A stretch of DNA of 64,000 nucleotides from Pseudomonas sp. ANT_H12B (GCF_008369325.1 NZ_VOBI01000015.1:99692-163691), one strand, 5' to 3'; shown: positions 9,072-17,248, numbered from the stretch's first letter. Notes: generated from the letters alone by a model not told the origin. Numbers and translations are program-made.

Positions 9072-9239
9072 ATGACTGCATCGCAAATACTGCCCCAGGC
9101 TCAACGTCAACGCTGCGAAGTCTGGACCCGGGTGATGGGCTATCACCGTCCTGTGGCGGCGTTCAACCCGGGTAAACAGTCGGAGCACCGCGAGCGCGTG
9201 CACTTCACTGAAAGCGCGGCGCTGGCTGGGGGCCAATGA
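9072..9239 (+). CDS. nrdD: Detached glycyl-radical segment of class III ribonucleotide reductase
   Basis: 55 residues. The core reads CEVWTRVMGYHRPVAAFNPG, matching the C-terminal glycyl-radical loop of NrdD (R-V-x-G-Y, then F-N-x-G-K-x-x-E), so the Gly at about residue 23 is the likely radical carrier made by NrdG. It has its own start with a strong AAGGAG seven bases upstream, is in a different frame from nrdD, and its stop overlaps the nrdG start as ATGA. This argues for a real split gene rather than a sequencing error. The product presumably docks into the NrdD barrel. Small ORFs of this kind are annotated in other pseudomonads, to my recollection. Confidence 0.85.
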   Translation: MTASQILPQAQRQRCEVWTRVMGYHRPVAAFNPGKQSEHRERVHFTESAALAGGQ

Positions 9240-9931
9240 GTCGAACGCTTCGGGTCGGGGGCATGGTGCCCCTGACCACTATCGACTATCCGGGACAGCT
9301 CGCCTGCGTGTTGTTTTGCCAGGGTTGCGCCTGGCGTTGTCGTTACTGCCATAACCCGCAGTTGATCCCGCCTCGTAGCACAGACGAAGTGGATTGGCGG
9401 CGGGTGTTGGCGTTTCTGCAACGCCGTCAGGACTTGCTCGATGCGGTGGTGTTCAGCGGTGGTGAGCCGACCTTGCAGGACGGTTTGCTCGATGCGATGG
9501 ATGAGGTGCGGGAGATGGGATTTCGCATCGGCCTGCACAGCGCGGGCATCAAGCCGGCTGCGTTTGCCAAGGCACTGACCGGGGCCGATTGGGTCGGCTT
9601 CGACGTCAAGGCGTTGCCTGAGGATTGCCAGAAGATCACTCGGGTCGAGGGCAGCGGAACGGCCAACTGGCGCAGCCTTGAGCATCTGCTGGCCAGCGGT
9701 GTCGACTACGAATGTCGCACCACCGTGCATTGGCATTTGTTCGAACCGGCGCGCCTGCTGATCCTGGCTCAGCGCTTGAGCGAGCTCGGCGTCAAACGCT
9801 TCGCCGTGCAACTGGTGCGCACCGAGCGGATGTTCGATCCGCTGCTGCCAAGCGTTTCGGCACAAGCCTTGCTACCTGAGCTGTGGGAGGCCATGCGCGA
9901 GTTGTTCCCATCCTTCGTGTTACGGGGGTAA
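9236..9931 (+). CDS. nrdG: Anaerobic ribonucleotide reductase activating enzyme
   Basis: 231 residues. Radical-SAM activase with the signature GCAWRCRYCHNPQL (Cys-X3-Cys-X2-Cys, about residues 31-44) and SGGEPTLQ (about 77-84). It uses SAM and a 4Fe-4S cluster to generate the glycyl radical on the reductase, here on the separate 55-residue segment. Start and upstream stop overlap by ATGA, indicating translational coupling, so the order nrdD, radical segment, nrdG behaves as one operon under the ANR box. Confidence 0.94.
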   Translation: MSRTLRVGGMVPLTTIDYPGQLACVLFCQGCAWRCRYCHNPQLIPPRSTDEVDWRRVLAFLQRRQDLLDAVVFSGGEPTLQDGLLDAMDEVREMGFRIGLHSAGIKPAAFAKALTGADWVGFDVKALPEDCQKITRVEGSGTANWRSLEHLLASGVDYECRTTVHWHLFEPARLLILAQRLSELGVKRFAVQLVRTERMFDPLLPSVSAQALLPELWEAMRELFPSFVLRG

Positions 9932-10024
9932 CCGAGTCTGAGGTTTAACGTTTAACGGTGAGATCCACCATTAGGTTTTCAAATGCGCTGCCAATCGGCA
10001 GGTATCAAACGGGGAGCATTTGAT

Positions 10025-11644
10025 ATGGCCAAATTAAGCACGGCACACCGTATCGTCATCGGTTTTGCAATTGCGCCGCTGGCCTTGATGGGTATGGCGT
10101 TTTACGCGTTGCACGATCTGGCAACGCTCAAGGAACAGGCGGTGGTCATCGTCAAACAGGACTGGCCGAAAATCGATCCGATCATGGTCATCGCGACCGG
10201 CGTGCGCGATAACGCCAGGAACACCCGGGATTTGCTGATCGACAAAGACAATCAGCAAGTGCAGCAGTCAATAGACGCCACCAAGAAACGCATCACTCAG
10301 GCGCTCGAAACGCTTGAACCGCTGTTTTATTTGCCAGAAGGCAAAGCCACTTACGCCGCCCTGAAAAAGAATCGCGAGGCCTATGTCGCTGCGTTCACCC
10401 AAGTGCAGGTATTGATTAGGCAAGGGGCTTTCGATGACGCCATGATTCAGCTCAAACAAAGGGTCGTCCCGGCTGAATTTGAGGTTTATAAAAGCCTGGA
10501 TGAACTGATGACGCTGCAAGGAACAATATTCGCCGATCGCGAGCAGGCGGCCCAGGAACTCTACAGCGATGCCCGGCGCAATATGCTCGGGTTATTTTTG
10601 TTCTGTGTGGCGCTGGTTATCGCCGCCGCGGTGATCGTCACGCGCAGTGTGACCCGGCCATTGGGTGGCGAGCCGGATGACGCAGCGCGGTTTTTGAGTC
10701 AAATGGCTCAAGGCGACCTGACAATTCAAGTGCCCGTAAGCTCAAGCGACGGTGGCAGCGTGATGATGAACATGCACCAGATGCAGCAAAGTCTGAATGC
10801 CATGGTCAGGCACATCGCGACCTCGGTTGACCAGGTGGCCAGTTCCTCCGAAGAACTGAGTGCCGTCAGCAGCCAGACCAGCAGCAGCGTGCAATTGCAG
10901 GGGCTGGAGATCGAGCAAGCGGCTGCGGCGGTGAATCAAATGACTGCTGCGGTCGATGAAGTGGCGCGCAATGCGGTCAGTACTTCCGAGGCGTCCCGAC
11001 AGTCCGAACAAACCGCCCAGCGCGGTCGAGAGCAGGTTCAGGAAACCGTGGTTTCAATCGGTGAACTGGCGGACGGCGTCACCGATACCTCGCAACGCAT
11101 CGAACAACTGGCGGGCAGGGTGCAGGACATCAGCAAGGTCCTGGATGTGATTCGCAGTATCGCCGAGCAGACCAATTTGCTGGCCCTTAACGCGGCGATT
11201 GAAGCGGCGCGGGCCGGTGACGCCGGACGCGGTTTTGCCGTGGTCGCCGATGAAGTACGCGCCCTGGCCCATCGCACGCAGGTGTCCACCCAAGAGATCG
11301 AGCAGATGATTGGCAACATTCGTCTGGATACCGTCCATGCGGTAACGGCCATGCAAAGCAGCAGCAATCTGGTTCGGGCCACCCTTGAAGTGGCGCAGCG
11401 GTCGGGCGAAGCACTGGATGAAATCACCCGGTCGATCTCGCAGATCAACGAGCGCAACATGATGATCGCCAGTGCAACGGAGGAGCAGGCGTTGGTGGCC
11501 CGTGAGGTGGATCGCAATCTGATGGGTATTCGTAACTTGTCCGAGCAGGTCTTGCTTGGTGCCCAGCACACCCACACCGCCGGCCACGAATTGGCGCAGA
11601 TGGCGGGGGCGCTGCACCAGACAGTGGCGCGTTTTAAAGTGTGA
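10025..11644 (+). CDS. Methyl-accepting chemotaxis protein
   Basis: 539 residues. Short cytoplasmic tail, first membrane helix (about residues 10-30), periplasmic four-helix-bundle sensor (about 31-190), second membrane helix (LGLFLFCVALVIAAAVIVT), HAMP domain starting SVTRPLGGEP, then the signalling hairpin with the highly conserved tip IAEQTNLLALNAAIEAARAG and GRGFAVVADEVRALA. It sits in the inner membrane and controls CheA. GGGGAG nine bases before the ATG at 10025 supports this start. The ligand cannot be read from sequence. It stands alone, not in an operon. Confidence 0.93.
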   Translation: MAKLSTAHRIVIGFAIAPLALMGMAFYALHDLATLKEQAVVIVKQDWPKIDPIMVIATGVRDNARNTRDLLIDKDNQQVQQSIDATKKRITQALETLEPLFYLPEGKATYAALKKNREAYVAAFTQVQVLIRQGAFDDAMIQLKQRVVPAEFEVYKSLDELMTLQGTIFADREQAAQELYSDARRNMLGLFLFCVALVIAAAVIVTRSVTRPLGGEPDDAARFLSQMAQGDLTIQVPVSSSDGGSVMMNMHQMQQSLNAMVRHIATSVDQVASSSEELSAVSSQTSSSVQLQGLEIEQAAAAVNQMTAAVDEVARNAVSTSEASRQSEQTAQRGREQVQETVVSIGELADGVTDTSQRIEQLAGRVQDISKVLDVIRSIAEQTNLLALNAAIEAARAGDAGRGFAVVADEVRALAHRTQVSTQEIEQMIGNIRLDTVHAVTAMQSSSNLVRATLEVAQRSGEALDEITRSISQINERNMMIASATEEQALVAREVDRNLMGIRNLSEQVLLGAQHTHTAGHELAQMAGALHQTVARFKV

Positions 11645-11683
11645 TTGATACGGGTTGGTGGTTGGAGGAGGGCGCTGAGGTAC

Positions 11684-13063
11684 TCAAGCCCAGCCCCAGA
11701 ATTGCAGCCACCAGCCAAGCCCTATCCACCCGTTGGCCAGTAACAGGCAAACGCTGCCAGACCATTGACGAGGCAGGGAAATAGGTTCGCGGTTCAGCCG
11801 TTTCCAACCCAGGAGCAGGCTCCAACCCATCGCGGCCAATAACAGACAGGCCCTCGCCGGTTGCACCCATTCCAGCAGCAGACCTTCGTAGCGCAGCAAT
11901 TTCACCGTTGTTGCCGACAACCCGAGAAACAACCCGGCACCACCCAGGGGCGTGAGCGTCAGCGCCAAGGGCCAATAGAGTGCGCGATTGTGTGCCAGGC
12001 GGGCCGTGAGGTGCAGGAGAATCATCAACCCGGTGCCGATCACGATCGAACTCAAACTCAGATAAGCGACGATGCTGAAACCGTCCAGCCAGCTGAAGCT
12101 GTCGTTGAGCTGCGGGTAGTGGGTCAGCAGCCACCACGGCGCGTTGTCCTGCAAGGCCCAGAGTTGGTTGTGTTCGACCAGCCATTGGGCGAGGGTTTGT
12201 TTGAGGGCGACGAACCATGGACTGACCGTCCACTGAAACGCGCCCATGGCCAGGCCAATCACGCCGAACAGCAATAAACGCGCGTCCCACGGTGAAAGCG
12301 ACTGCGCCGTCGCGTTAAGAATTTCCTGATGGCTGGAGCGGGCGATCAACTGAACGGCGCCGCGTTGGCCGCTGCAGCGTCCGCAGGCATGGCAATCGCT
12401 GGCGCCTTGCATACGACGGATATCGAGCAAGGGCGCGCAGTTGGGAGGCGGCAGGCGCGGTGCAGCATTTTCCATCCAGCGTTGTTCATCCACCTGAAAG
12501 TGCACCGGAGCCAGTCGCGCGAGCAGGGCGAACACGCCACTGACCGGGCACAGGTAACGGCACCAGACCCGCTTGCCCCGGGCGAACAGCAGACCGACGG
12601 CGACCGCCGCGACAGTCGAGCCACCCAGAATCAGCAACGCTGCTTGGGCGTAGTCGTAGACGCTGATCAATTGGCCGTAAAGAGTTGTCACGCAGAACGC
12701 CAGGGTCGGCCATCCGCCCCAACGCAACCAGCGCGGCACGCCCAGGCCCTTACCGTAATGGCTGGCCCATTCGCTGAGTGAACCTTCCGGGCAAAGAACG
12801 CCACACCAGAGTCGACCGAATAACACGATCGACAACAGCACGAACGGCCACCAGATCCCCCAAAACAGAAACTGCGCAAGCAAGGTCAGGTTGTCGAGCA
12901 TCCGTGCCTGGCTGTCCGGCAAGGGCAGCAACGCAGGGATCACCAACAGCAACGCGTACAAAAGTACAACGACCCACTGCACGGCGCGAATAACGGGCGC
13001 ATGGCGACGCATGCTGTCGCCCAGGCGCTGGAGCCATCGATTGCGGCGACTCAGCTCAGGCAT
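11684..13063 (-). CDS. ftrD: Polyferredoxin-type membrane protein of ferrous iron uptake (FtrD-like)
   Basis: About 459 residues. Several membrane helices surround cysteine motifs WCGVLCPEG and WCRYLCPVS (NapH/CcoG-like) and a soluble CHACGRC cluster. In the FtrABCD iron transporters of Brucella and Bordetella, FtrD is thought to take electrons released during ferroxidation. The chosen ATG at 13063 overlaps the end of the permease gene by 13 bases; a longer open frame upstream reads through the permease gene and is not used. Function is assigned from gene order and motifs. Confidence 0.85.
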   Translation of the reverse strand: MPELSRRNRWLQRLGDSMRRHAPVIRAVQWVVVLLYALLLVIPALLPLPDSQARMLDNLTLLAQFLFWGIWWPFVLLSIVLFGRLWCGVLCPEGSLSEWASHYGKGLGVPRWLRWGGWPTLAFCVTTLYGQLISVYDYAQAALLILGGSTVAAVAVGLLFARGKRVWCRYLCPVSGVFALLARLAPVHFQVDEQRWMENAAPRLPPPNCAPLLDIRRMQGASDCHACGRCSGQRGAVQLIARSSHQEILNATAQSLSPWDARLLLFGVIGLAMGAFQWTVSPWFVALKQTLAQWLVEHNQLWALQDNAPWWLLTHYPQLNDSFSWLDGFSIVAYLSLSSIVIGTGLMILLHLTARLAHNRALYWPLALTLTPLGGAGLFLGLSATTVKLLRYEGLLLEWVQPARACLLLAAMGWSLLLGWKRLNREPISLPRQWSGSVCLLLANGWIGLGWWLQFWGWA

Positions 13064-13905
13064 GGGGCTTTTTCCGTCGCGCGTTGACGCAGCCAACCAC
13101 CGACGGCCAGCCAATAACCTGCCAACACTAGCAAGGTCATGGCACTGGGCGTCGCCCGATAACCGGCAAAACCTGAAAGAAAACCACCCAATCCATGGCT
13201 GTCGCTGAGCAAGGCGCTACTGTCCCAAAGCGCATCCCCAACGAGGTTGTACATCACCTCCGGCAACTCCAGGGCGAGTAATTGACCGCTGATTCGCTCG
13301 GCACCGCTGACCAGCAACGCCGCCCCGAGCATTAGCAAAACAGCTTCGCTAATCGCAAAGAATCGTTGCCACGAAATGAACCGGCGGCTGCCGTGGAGCA
13401 GGGCAATTGTCAGCCCCGATAGCACCAGTCCCAACACGCCGCCGATGGCAAACAAACCGAGCTGCGGACCGCTCAACCGGGCTCCGGCGCCATAAAGAAA
13501 CACCACCGTTTCGCTGCCTTCGCGGCTGACGGCGAGCATGGCCAGCAGCAACAATCCCCAGCCGCCTCGCCGGGCCAGGTGGCTATCGGCATGGCGTCGC
13601 AAATCATGCTTGAGCGTGCGTCCGTGGCGATGCATCCAGCCGACCATTTGCACCATCAGCAGGCTGGCAACCAGCGCGAGTACCGCCTGGAACCACTCAT
13701 TGGCTGAGCCGCTCATGGCCTCGCCGGCAAACAGAATCAGCACCGCCAGCAGCCCCGAAAGCATCAGCCCCAGCACCACACCTGCCCACAGATAGTTGAC
13801 CAGGCGACTGCCTTGGCTTTGCTGACTGGCCCAAGCCTGGAGAATGCCGATCACCAGCAGCGCCTCGACGCTTTCGCGCCAGACGATGAACATTGATTGA
13901 TTCAT
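13051..13905 (-). CDS. ftrC: FTR1-family iron permease (FtrC-like)
   Basis: 284 residues with seven hydrophobic segments. FTR1/EfeU permeases carry two R-E-x-x-E iron motifs: here the first is WRESVE (about residues 9-14) and the second SREGSETVVFLYG (about 140). It would move oxidised iron across the inner membrane. It lies between the cupredoxin gene, 22 bases upstream, and the polyferredoxin gene, which it overlaps, matching ftrABCD order. Confidence 0.9.
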   Translation of the reverse strand: MNQSMFIVWRESVEALLVIGILQAWASQQSQGSRLVNYLWAGVVLGLMLSGLLAVLILFAGEAMSGSANEWFQAVLALVASLLMVQMVGWMHRHGRTLKHDLRRHADSHLARRGGWGLLLLAMLAVSREGSETVVFLYGAGARLSGPQLGLFAIGGVLGLVLSGLTIALLHGSRRFISWQRFFAISEAVLLMLGAALLVSGAERISGQLLALELPEVMYNLVGDALWDSSALLSDSHGLGGFLSGFAGYRATPSAMTLLVLAGYWLAVGGWLRQRATEKAPCLS

Positions 13906-13927
13906 GGAAGCTCCGTACGTGATCGGG

Positions 13928-14260
13928 TTATTTCGCGAGGATGCCGCCTTCGGGCAATTGCGGATTGAACTCGTCGAAGAAGGGGTAGTGACCGGGTCTG
14001 AGGGGATGGATCACCACAAAGGTTGTCACTCCCGGCGACAGTACTTTTTCAACCCGTAACGGTGTGCTCTCGAATTCCGCAGGTCCTTGACCGATGTTTT
14101 TCAAGACGATCTTGAAGCGCTGGCCGGCTGGTACCTCCAGCAAGGCAGGGGTGAAATGGCCGTCGCGCAGGCTTAGTTCGTAAGTGAGTAGCTCGGCATT
14201 AGCCGTGAAGGGCGCAACTGCTCCGGCAAGCACCAGCCCGGCGAGGTGCAGGCGTTTCAT
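13928..14260 (-). CDS. ftrB: Periplasmic cupredoxin of the iron uptake system (FtrB-like)
   Basis: 110 residues, starting MKRLHLAGLVLAGAVAPFTA, a clear signal peptide cleaved near ANA-EL. The mature part is a small cupredoxin-like fold (EVPAGQRFKIVLKNIG; HPLRPGHYPFFDEFNPQ). In FtrABCD systems the cupredoxin is proposed to oxidise Fe(II) delivered by the P19/FtrA protein. A full set of classical type 1 copper ligands is not obvious, as seen in related FtrB/EfeO-cupredoxin domains. The ATG at 14260 lies just after the ftrA stop; the open frame continues upstream inside ftrA. Confidence 0.85.
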   Translation of the reverse strand: MKRLHLAGLVLAGAVAPFTANAELLTYELSLRDGHFTPALLEVPAGQRFKIVLKNIGQGPAEFESTPLRVEKVLSPGVTTFVVIHPLRPGHYPFFDEFNPQLPEGGILAK

Positions 14261-14261
14261 T

Positions 14262-14792
14262 TCAATAGCCGCCTTTTTTGCCGATGCCGGCATAGATGAA
14301 TTCGTAGTGCAACTCGCAGCGTTCAAACCAGGGCGCGACACCGGTTTCCTTATCGGTATGGCGGCCAAGCGAACCATGACCGCTGGGTGGCATGACCGTG
14401 AAGGTCAGTTGATATTTGCCAGGGCCCAACAGCTTCACATTGTCGCCATAATGCGGACCGTCATTGGCGACCATCGCGTGGAAATCGCCTTTTAGTTCGT
14501 TCTCGTTACCCTGTTTTTTCAGGTTGAATGAGACGTTGAGGTAAGGCACGAAACTGCCTTCCTGAAAACCTTGTCGATTGTCCGCTGTGGCGCGAATGTC
14601 GGCTTCCAGATGCACATCGGAATCCGCGGTGGCTCGCATCATTCCGGCAGGTGCCATCTCGATCGGCTGCAAATACACCGCCCCGACTTCCAGTCCTGGA
14701 CACAGTTGCGGGTCGCCGATCGGGTATTCCTTGGCTTGAATCAGTGGGGAGAGCAAGAGGAGGGCGAGTGACAACGAAAAGGTTGTACGCAT
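14262..14792 (-). CDS. ftrA: P19-type periplasmic iron-binding protein (FtrA-like)
   Basis: 176 residues. The signal peptide MRTTFSLSLALLLLSPLIQA is followed by a P19/Tp34-like domain. Metal-site residues typical of the family are visible: the EMAPAGMM stretch, histidines in DVHLEAD, NDGPHYGDN and SGHGSLGRH. P19 dimers bind copper and ferrous-type iron in the periplasm. First gene of the four-gene ftrABCD operon, preceded by a Fur box about 60 bases upstream, so iron starvation should induce it. The ATG at 14792 begins the signal peptide; the longer open frame covers the promoter. Confidence 0.9.
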   Translation of the reverse strand: MRTTFSLSLALLLLSPLIQAKEYPIGDPQLCPGLEVGAVYLQPIEMAPAGMMRATADSDVHLEADIRATADNRQGFQEGSFVPYLNVSFNLKKQGNENELKGDFHAMVANDGPHYGDNVKLLGPGKYQLTFTVMPPSGHGSLGRHTDKETGVAPWFERCELHYEFIYAGIGKKGGY

Positions 14793-14848
14793 GATGACTT
14801 CCTGGGCACTAACGAAGTGGGAGCCCGAGTCTAGAAAGCTTTCTTGCG

Positions 14849-14867
14849 AATAATAATGATTATTGTC
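14849..14867 (-). promoter_or_regulatory. Fur box of the ftrABCD operon
   Basis: Read on the minus strand the 19-mer is GACAATAATCATTATTATT, which matches the consensus GATAATGATAATCATTATC at about 13 of 19 positions and keeps the alternating NAT triplet pattern. It sits about 57 bases before the ftrA start. Confidence 0.75.
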
Positions 14868-14980
14868 AATTTTTGATGCGATGGCATTGGCCGGATTTTG
14901 CGCTTCTTGATCTTCATCAAGCCCACTGCTGCCCAAGCGCGGTAGTTTGGGGGTCTCCTTTACGTTAACCGGAGATCGGC

Positions 14981-15202
14981 ATGGCCAAGAATTTTCCCAT
15001 CAGCCCCAAGCACCCCGAACGCATTTGCTGGGGCTGCGACAGATACTGTCCGGCAAATTCCCTGGCCTGCGGAAATGGCTCCGACCGGACGATGCACCCT
15101 GCCGAAATGATCGGAGACGATTGGTATTTGCATGGGGACTGGGGCATTGATCCGTTGATCGCAGTAGTACAAGTGCCGGAAGATCCCGACCGGAAGGACT
15201 GA
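14981..15202 (+). CDS. DUF3079-family small cysteine-rich protein
   Basis: 73 residues, resembling the DUF3079 family. Cysteines cluster as CWGCDRYCPANSLACG (residues 17-32) followed by HPAE, suggesting metal or Fe-S binding, though no activity is known to me. GGAGA five bases before the ATG supports the start. It stands alone between the iron operon and the tRNA genes. Confidence 0.75.
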   Translation: MAKNFPISPKHPERICWGCDRYCPANSLACGNGSDRTMHPAEMIGDDWYLHGDWGIDPLIAVVQVPEDPDRKD

Positions 15203-15258
15203 GTAACCCCGTACACACATGCAAACTGCCCGGTAGAATTTTTTTTGAAATCAAGGGG

Positions 15259-15287
15259 TTGCCAGCCTCGGGAAATCAGTACATAAT
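15259..15287 (+). promoter_or_regulatory. Probable sigma-70 promoter of tRNA-Cys
   Basis: TTGCCA (15259-15264) and CATAAT (15282-15287) are separated by 17 bases. A start near 15294 would give about 113 nt of 5' precursor before the tRNA. I see no second tRNA in that leader. Confidence 0.6.
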
Positions 15288-15406
15288 TCACGCCATCGAA
15301 AGCACTGACTGCTGAAAAAGCTCAATGTTTTCAAGGAGTTAGATCACGTATCTGATTCCAAGTTTGTACGCGTTTGATGTTGTGCTACATGACATCAGAT
15401 GTTTGA

Positions 15407-15480
15407 GGCCGAGTAGCAAAATGGTTATGCAGTGGATTGCAAATCCACCTACGCCGGTTCGATTCCGACCTCGGCCTCCA
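15407..15480 (+). tRNA. tRNA-Cys (anticodon GCA)
   Basis: 74 nt with encoded CCA. The acceptor stem GGCCGAG pairs with CTCGGCC, the anticodon stem GTGGA/TCCAC encloses the loop TTGCAAA with anticodon GCA at 15439-15441, and the T-loop reads GGTTCGATTCC. A strong terminator follows 10 bases later. Confidence 0.97.
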
Positions 15481-15489
15481 CTTTAAACA

Positions 15490-15524
15490 AGCTCCGTAGA
15501 TCTATGATTTACGGAGCTTTTTTA
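15490..15524 (+). terminator. Rho-independent terminator after tRNA-Cys
   Basis: AGCTCCGTA (15490-15498) pairs with TACGGAGCT (15510-15518), followed by six T residues. It separates the two tRNA genes into different transcription units. Confidence 0.85.
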
Positions 15525-15673
15525 TTGCGCGGTGCTGCAAGATTTAGTCTTGAAAAGCATATTTGCGAACTTGCTTCACCGGGGCGGGGTGTATATATTT
15601 CCTCCTCTGTTGCAGACGCGTAAGAACTGCCAGCGCGTTATTGGCAGTATTCAGACCGCATCACCGCGCTACC

Positions 15674-15760
15674 GCCCGAATGGCGAAACTGGTAGACGCA
15701 TGGGACTTAAAATCCCCCGCTCGTAAGGGCGTGCCGGTTCGATTCCGGCTTCGGGCACCA
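15674..15760 (+). tRNA. tRNA-Leu (anticodon TAA)
   Basis: 87 nt, class II tRNA with long variable arm and encoded CCA. The acceptor GCCCGAA pairs with TTCGGGC; the loop CTTAAAA places anticodon TAA at 15708-15710; the T-arm is GCCGGTTCGATTCCGGC. Confidence 0.97.
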
Positions 15761-15769
15761 TCTAAAATC

Positions 15770-15812
15770 AAGGGTTTGCGGGCGAAAGCTGATGCAAACC
15801 CTTGTTTGTTTC
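15770..15812 (+). terminator. Rho-independent terminator after tRNA-Leu
   Basis: A ten-base stem, AAGGGTTTGC (15770-15779) with GCAAACCCTT (15794-15803), is followed by a T-rich tail (GTTTGTTT). Confidence 0.8.
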
Positions 15813-15839
15813 TGCTCTGATATTTTTAGTGCCCCGCAA

Positions 15840-16048
15840 TTATTGATGCCCATCGCCAGTTGTCGGATCAGCGTTGCGTCTTTCCACCCCCGCAGAATTG
15901 CCGGTATTTACTAGCCTTCTTTCTACCAGAACGTTGTGAAGTGCTTGTCGAGCGGTCGGGTCCAGCTGATGCTCTCTTTCCTTGAGTTCAAGCAAAATCG
16001 GGCTGGACCAGGTGCATAGGTTTGCTCGACATCACGGATTGGTATCAT
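15840..16048 (-). pseudogene. Possible frameshifted small gene downstream of the tRNAs
   Basis: On the minus strand an ATG at 16048 with an excellent AGGAGGAG ribosome site opens a 41-codon frame (MIPIRDVEQTYAPGPARF..., stop at 15923). A second frame, without a start but with protein-like content (LLELKEREHQLDPTARQALH onward), covers the rest down to a stop at 15840-15842. The two together look like one short gene broken by a frameshift near 15990. I do not recognise the product. Only a homolog with both halves in one frame would prove it. Confidence 0.35.
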
Positions 16049-16169
16049 TTCTCTCCTCCTTGATTAGATGCCCGCTAACAAAGGTGCGACCGTTCGGCGC
16101 GATAGAAACCTTAGTCGGTAAAACTGTTTGTCGCGAACCAACGGCATGGCGATCGTGAGCAAATAGCAG

Positions 16170-16307
16170 GTGGCGCTATTGGACGTGATCTGCGTGACAG
16201 ACACCGAATACGGGAAGGAGTGTAATACCGTTCACAGTGATGGTACTTCAGTTTGGCTAGTGGATGAAAAAAGCAAGAAAACCAACAATAAGTTCAGTGT
16301 GCATTAG
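16170..16307 (+). pseudogene. Possible gene remnant, 45 codons, no known function
   Basis: An open frame of GTG-start type ends at TAG 16305-16307 and encodes a hydrophilic, plausible protein tail (DVICVTDTEYGKECNTVHSD, then WLVDEKSKKTNNKF). No good ribosome site and an in-frame stop just upstream suggest the 3' remnant of a lost gene. Its AT-rich lysine/asparagine codons differ from the surrounding genome. The rest of 15843-16369 shows nothing else I can name. Confidence 0.3.
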
Positions 16308-16369
16308 TTTGGGATTCCTAACTAACACACACTCTTTATCTCATCGGAAGCGAGCGCTGGGCTTCGATT

Positions 16370-17206
16370 TCATCCTTCGTTTGCCCAGACACCCGTAGCG
16401 GCGGTGCGCCGAACATAGTCGGTAAAGTCCCGCGCCGGCCGCCCCAGCGCACGCTGCACGCCATCGGCAACCGGTGTATTGCGGCCATCAAGTACGGTGG
16501 TGAAGAGATACAGCACCAGATCGATCAGTTGAACTGGAAGCTGTTGCTGTTCCAACGCCTGGCGATAGGCGTCCGGTGGTACTGCCACGAAACCGATATC
16601 GCGTTTTGTCTCACGGGCAATGTCGTCGACCGCTTCGACAAAGGTCAGCGCTCGTGGACCTGTCAATTCATAAAGTTGGCGTGAGTGACGTGGTTGGGTC
16701 AGCGCCTCAACAGCAATCTCGGTAATGTCTTCTACGTCGACGAAAGGCTCTGCGATGTTACCGACCGGGAGAGCCAGTTCGCCCTGAATAATCGGCTCCA
16801 GGAAGTGTGCCTCGCTGAAGTTCTGGAAAAACCAGCTCGCTCGCAGGATGGTCCAGTCGACACCGCTGTTCTGTACGACGCGTTCGGCCTGTTCCGCTTC
16901 GACCTCCCCGCGTCCGGATAGCAACACCAATTTGCTGACACCGCTTTTGACGGCCTGATCGGTGAACGCCTGAACCGTTTCGAGGGCGCCGGGAACGGCG
17001 AGGTCCGGTTGATAGGAGATGTAGACCGCGCGAATGCCATCAAACGCAGCTTGCCAGGTGCTCTGATCTTCCCAGTCGAAAGGCGGGATCGCCCTGCGTG
17101 AACCCCGACGAACGGGAAAGCCGGCAGCTTCCAGTTGTTGAGTGATGCGCCGTCCGGTCTTGCCAGTCGCGCCGAGAATCAGGAGGGGTTCTTGTTTGGC
17201 ATTCAT
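16370..17206 (-). CDS. NmrA/SDR-type NAD(P)-binding oxidoreductase
   Basis: 278 residues. N-terminal Rossmann motif LLILGATGKTGRRI (G-x-x-G-x-x-G, about residues 7-20), atypical short-chain dehydrogenase fold of the NmrA/quinone-oxidoreductase (QOR2-like) group, with no clear Tyr-x-x-x-Lys catalytic pair. The substrate is unknown. The ATG at 17206 is preferred because AAGGGAG lies nine bases before it; an ATG three codons earlier abuts that site. Divergent from a TetR gene, which probably represses it through the paired palindromes between them. Confidence 0.8.
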   Translation of the reverse strand: MNAKQEPLLILGATGKTGRRITQQLEAAGFPVRRGSRRAIPPFDWEDQSTWQAAFDGIRAVYISYQPDLAVPGALETVQAFTDQAVKSGVSKLVLLSGRGEVEAEQAERVVQNSGVDWTILRASWFFQNFSEAHFLEPIIQGELALPVGNIAEPFVDVEDITEIAVEALTQPRHSRQLYELTGPRALTFVEAVDDIARETKRDIGFVAVPPDAYRQALEQQQLPVQLIDLVLYLFTTVLDGRNTPVADGVQRALGRPARDFTDYVRRTAATGVWANEG

Positions 17207-17227
17207 CGCGTTCATCTCCCTTCGGTT

Positions 17228-17248
17228 AATGTGAGTTATGCTCACGTT
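17228..17248. promoter_or_regulatory. Candidate TetR operator 1
   Basis: 21-bp inverted repeat with arms AATGTGAG and CTCACGTT around five bases. The outer arms are nearly identical to those of a second site at 17320-17340. It sits 22 bases before the NmrA-type gene start. Confidence 0.6.

Noticed and set aside
9036..9239. Sequencing frameshift as the cause of the split NrdD
   Set aside because: The small ORF has its own AAGGAG site and start, and 32 bases of non-coding spacer; a single indel would not explain this.
11038..11718. 226-codon minus-strand frame across the chemoreceptor 3' end
   Set aside because: Antisense to conserved MCP signalling sequence.
15294..15406. A further tRNA (for example tRNA-Gly) before tRNA-Cys
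   Set aside because: No acceptor stem, T-loop or CCA pattern could be found in the leader.
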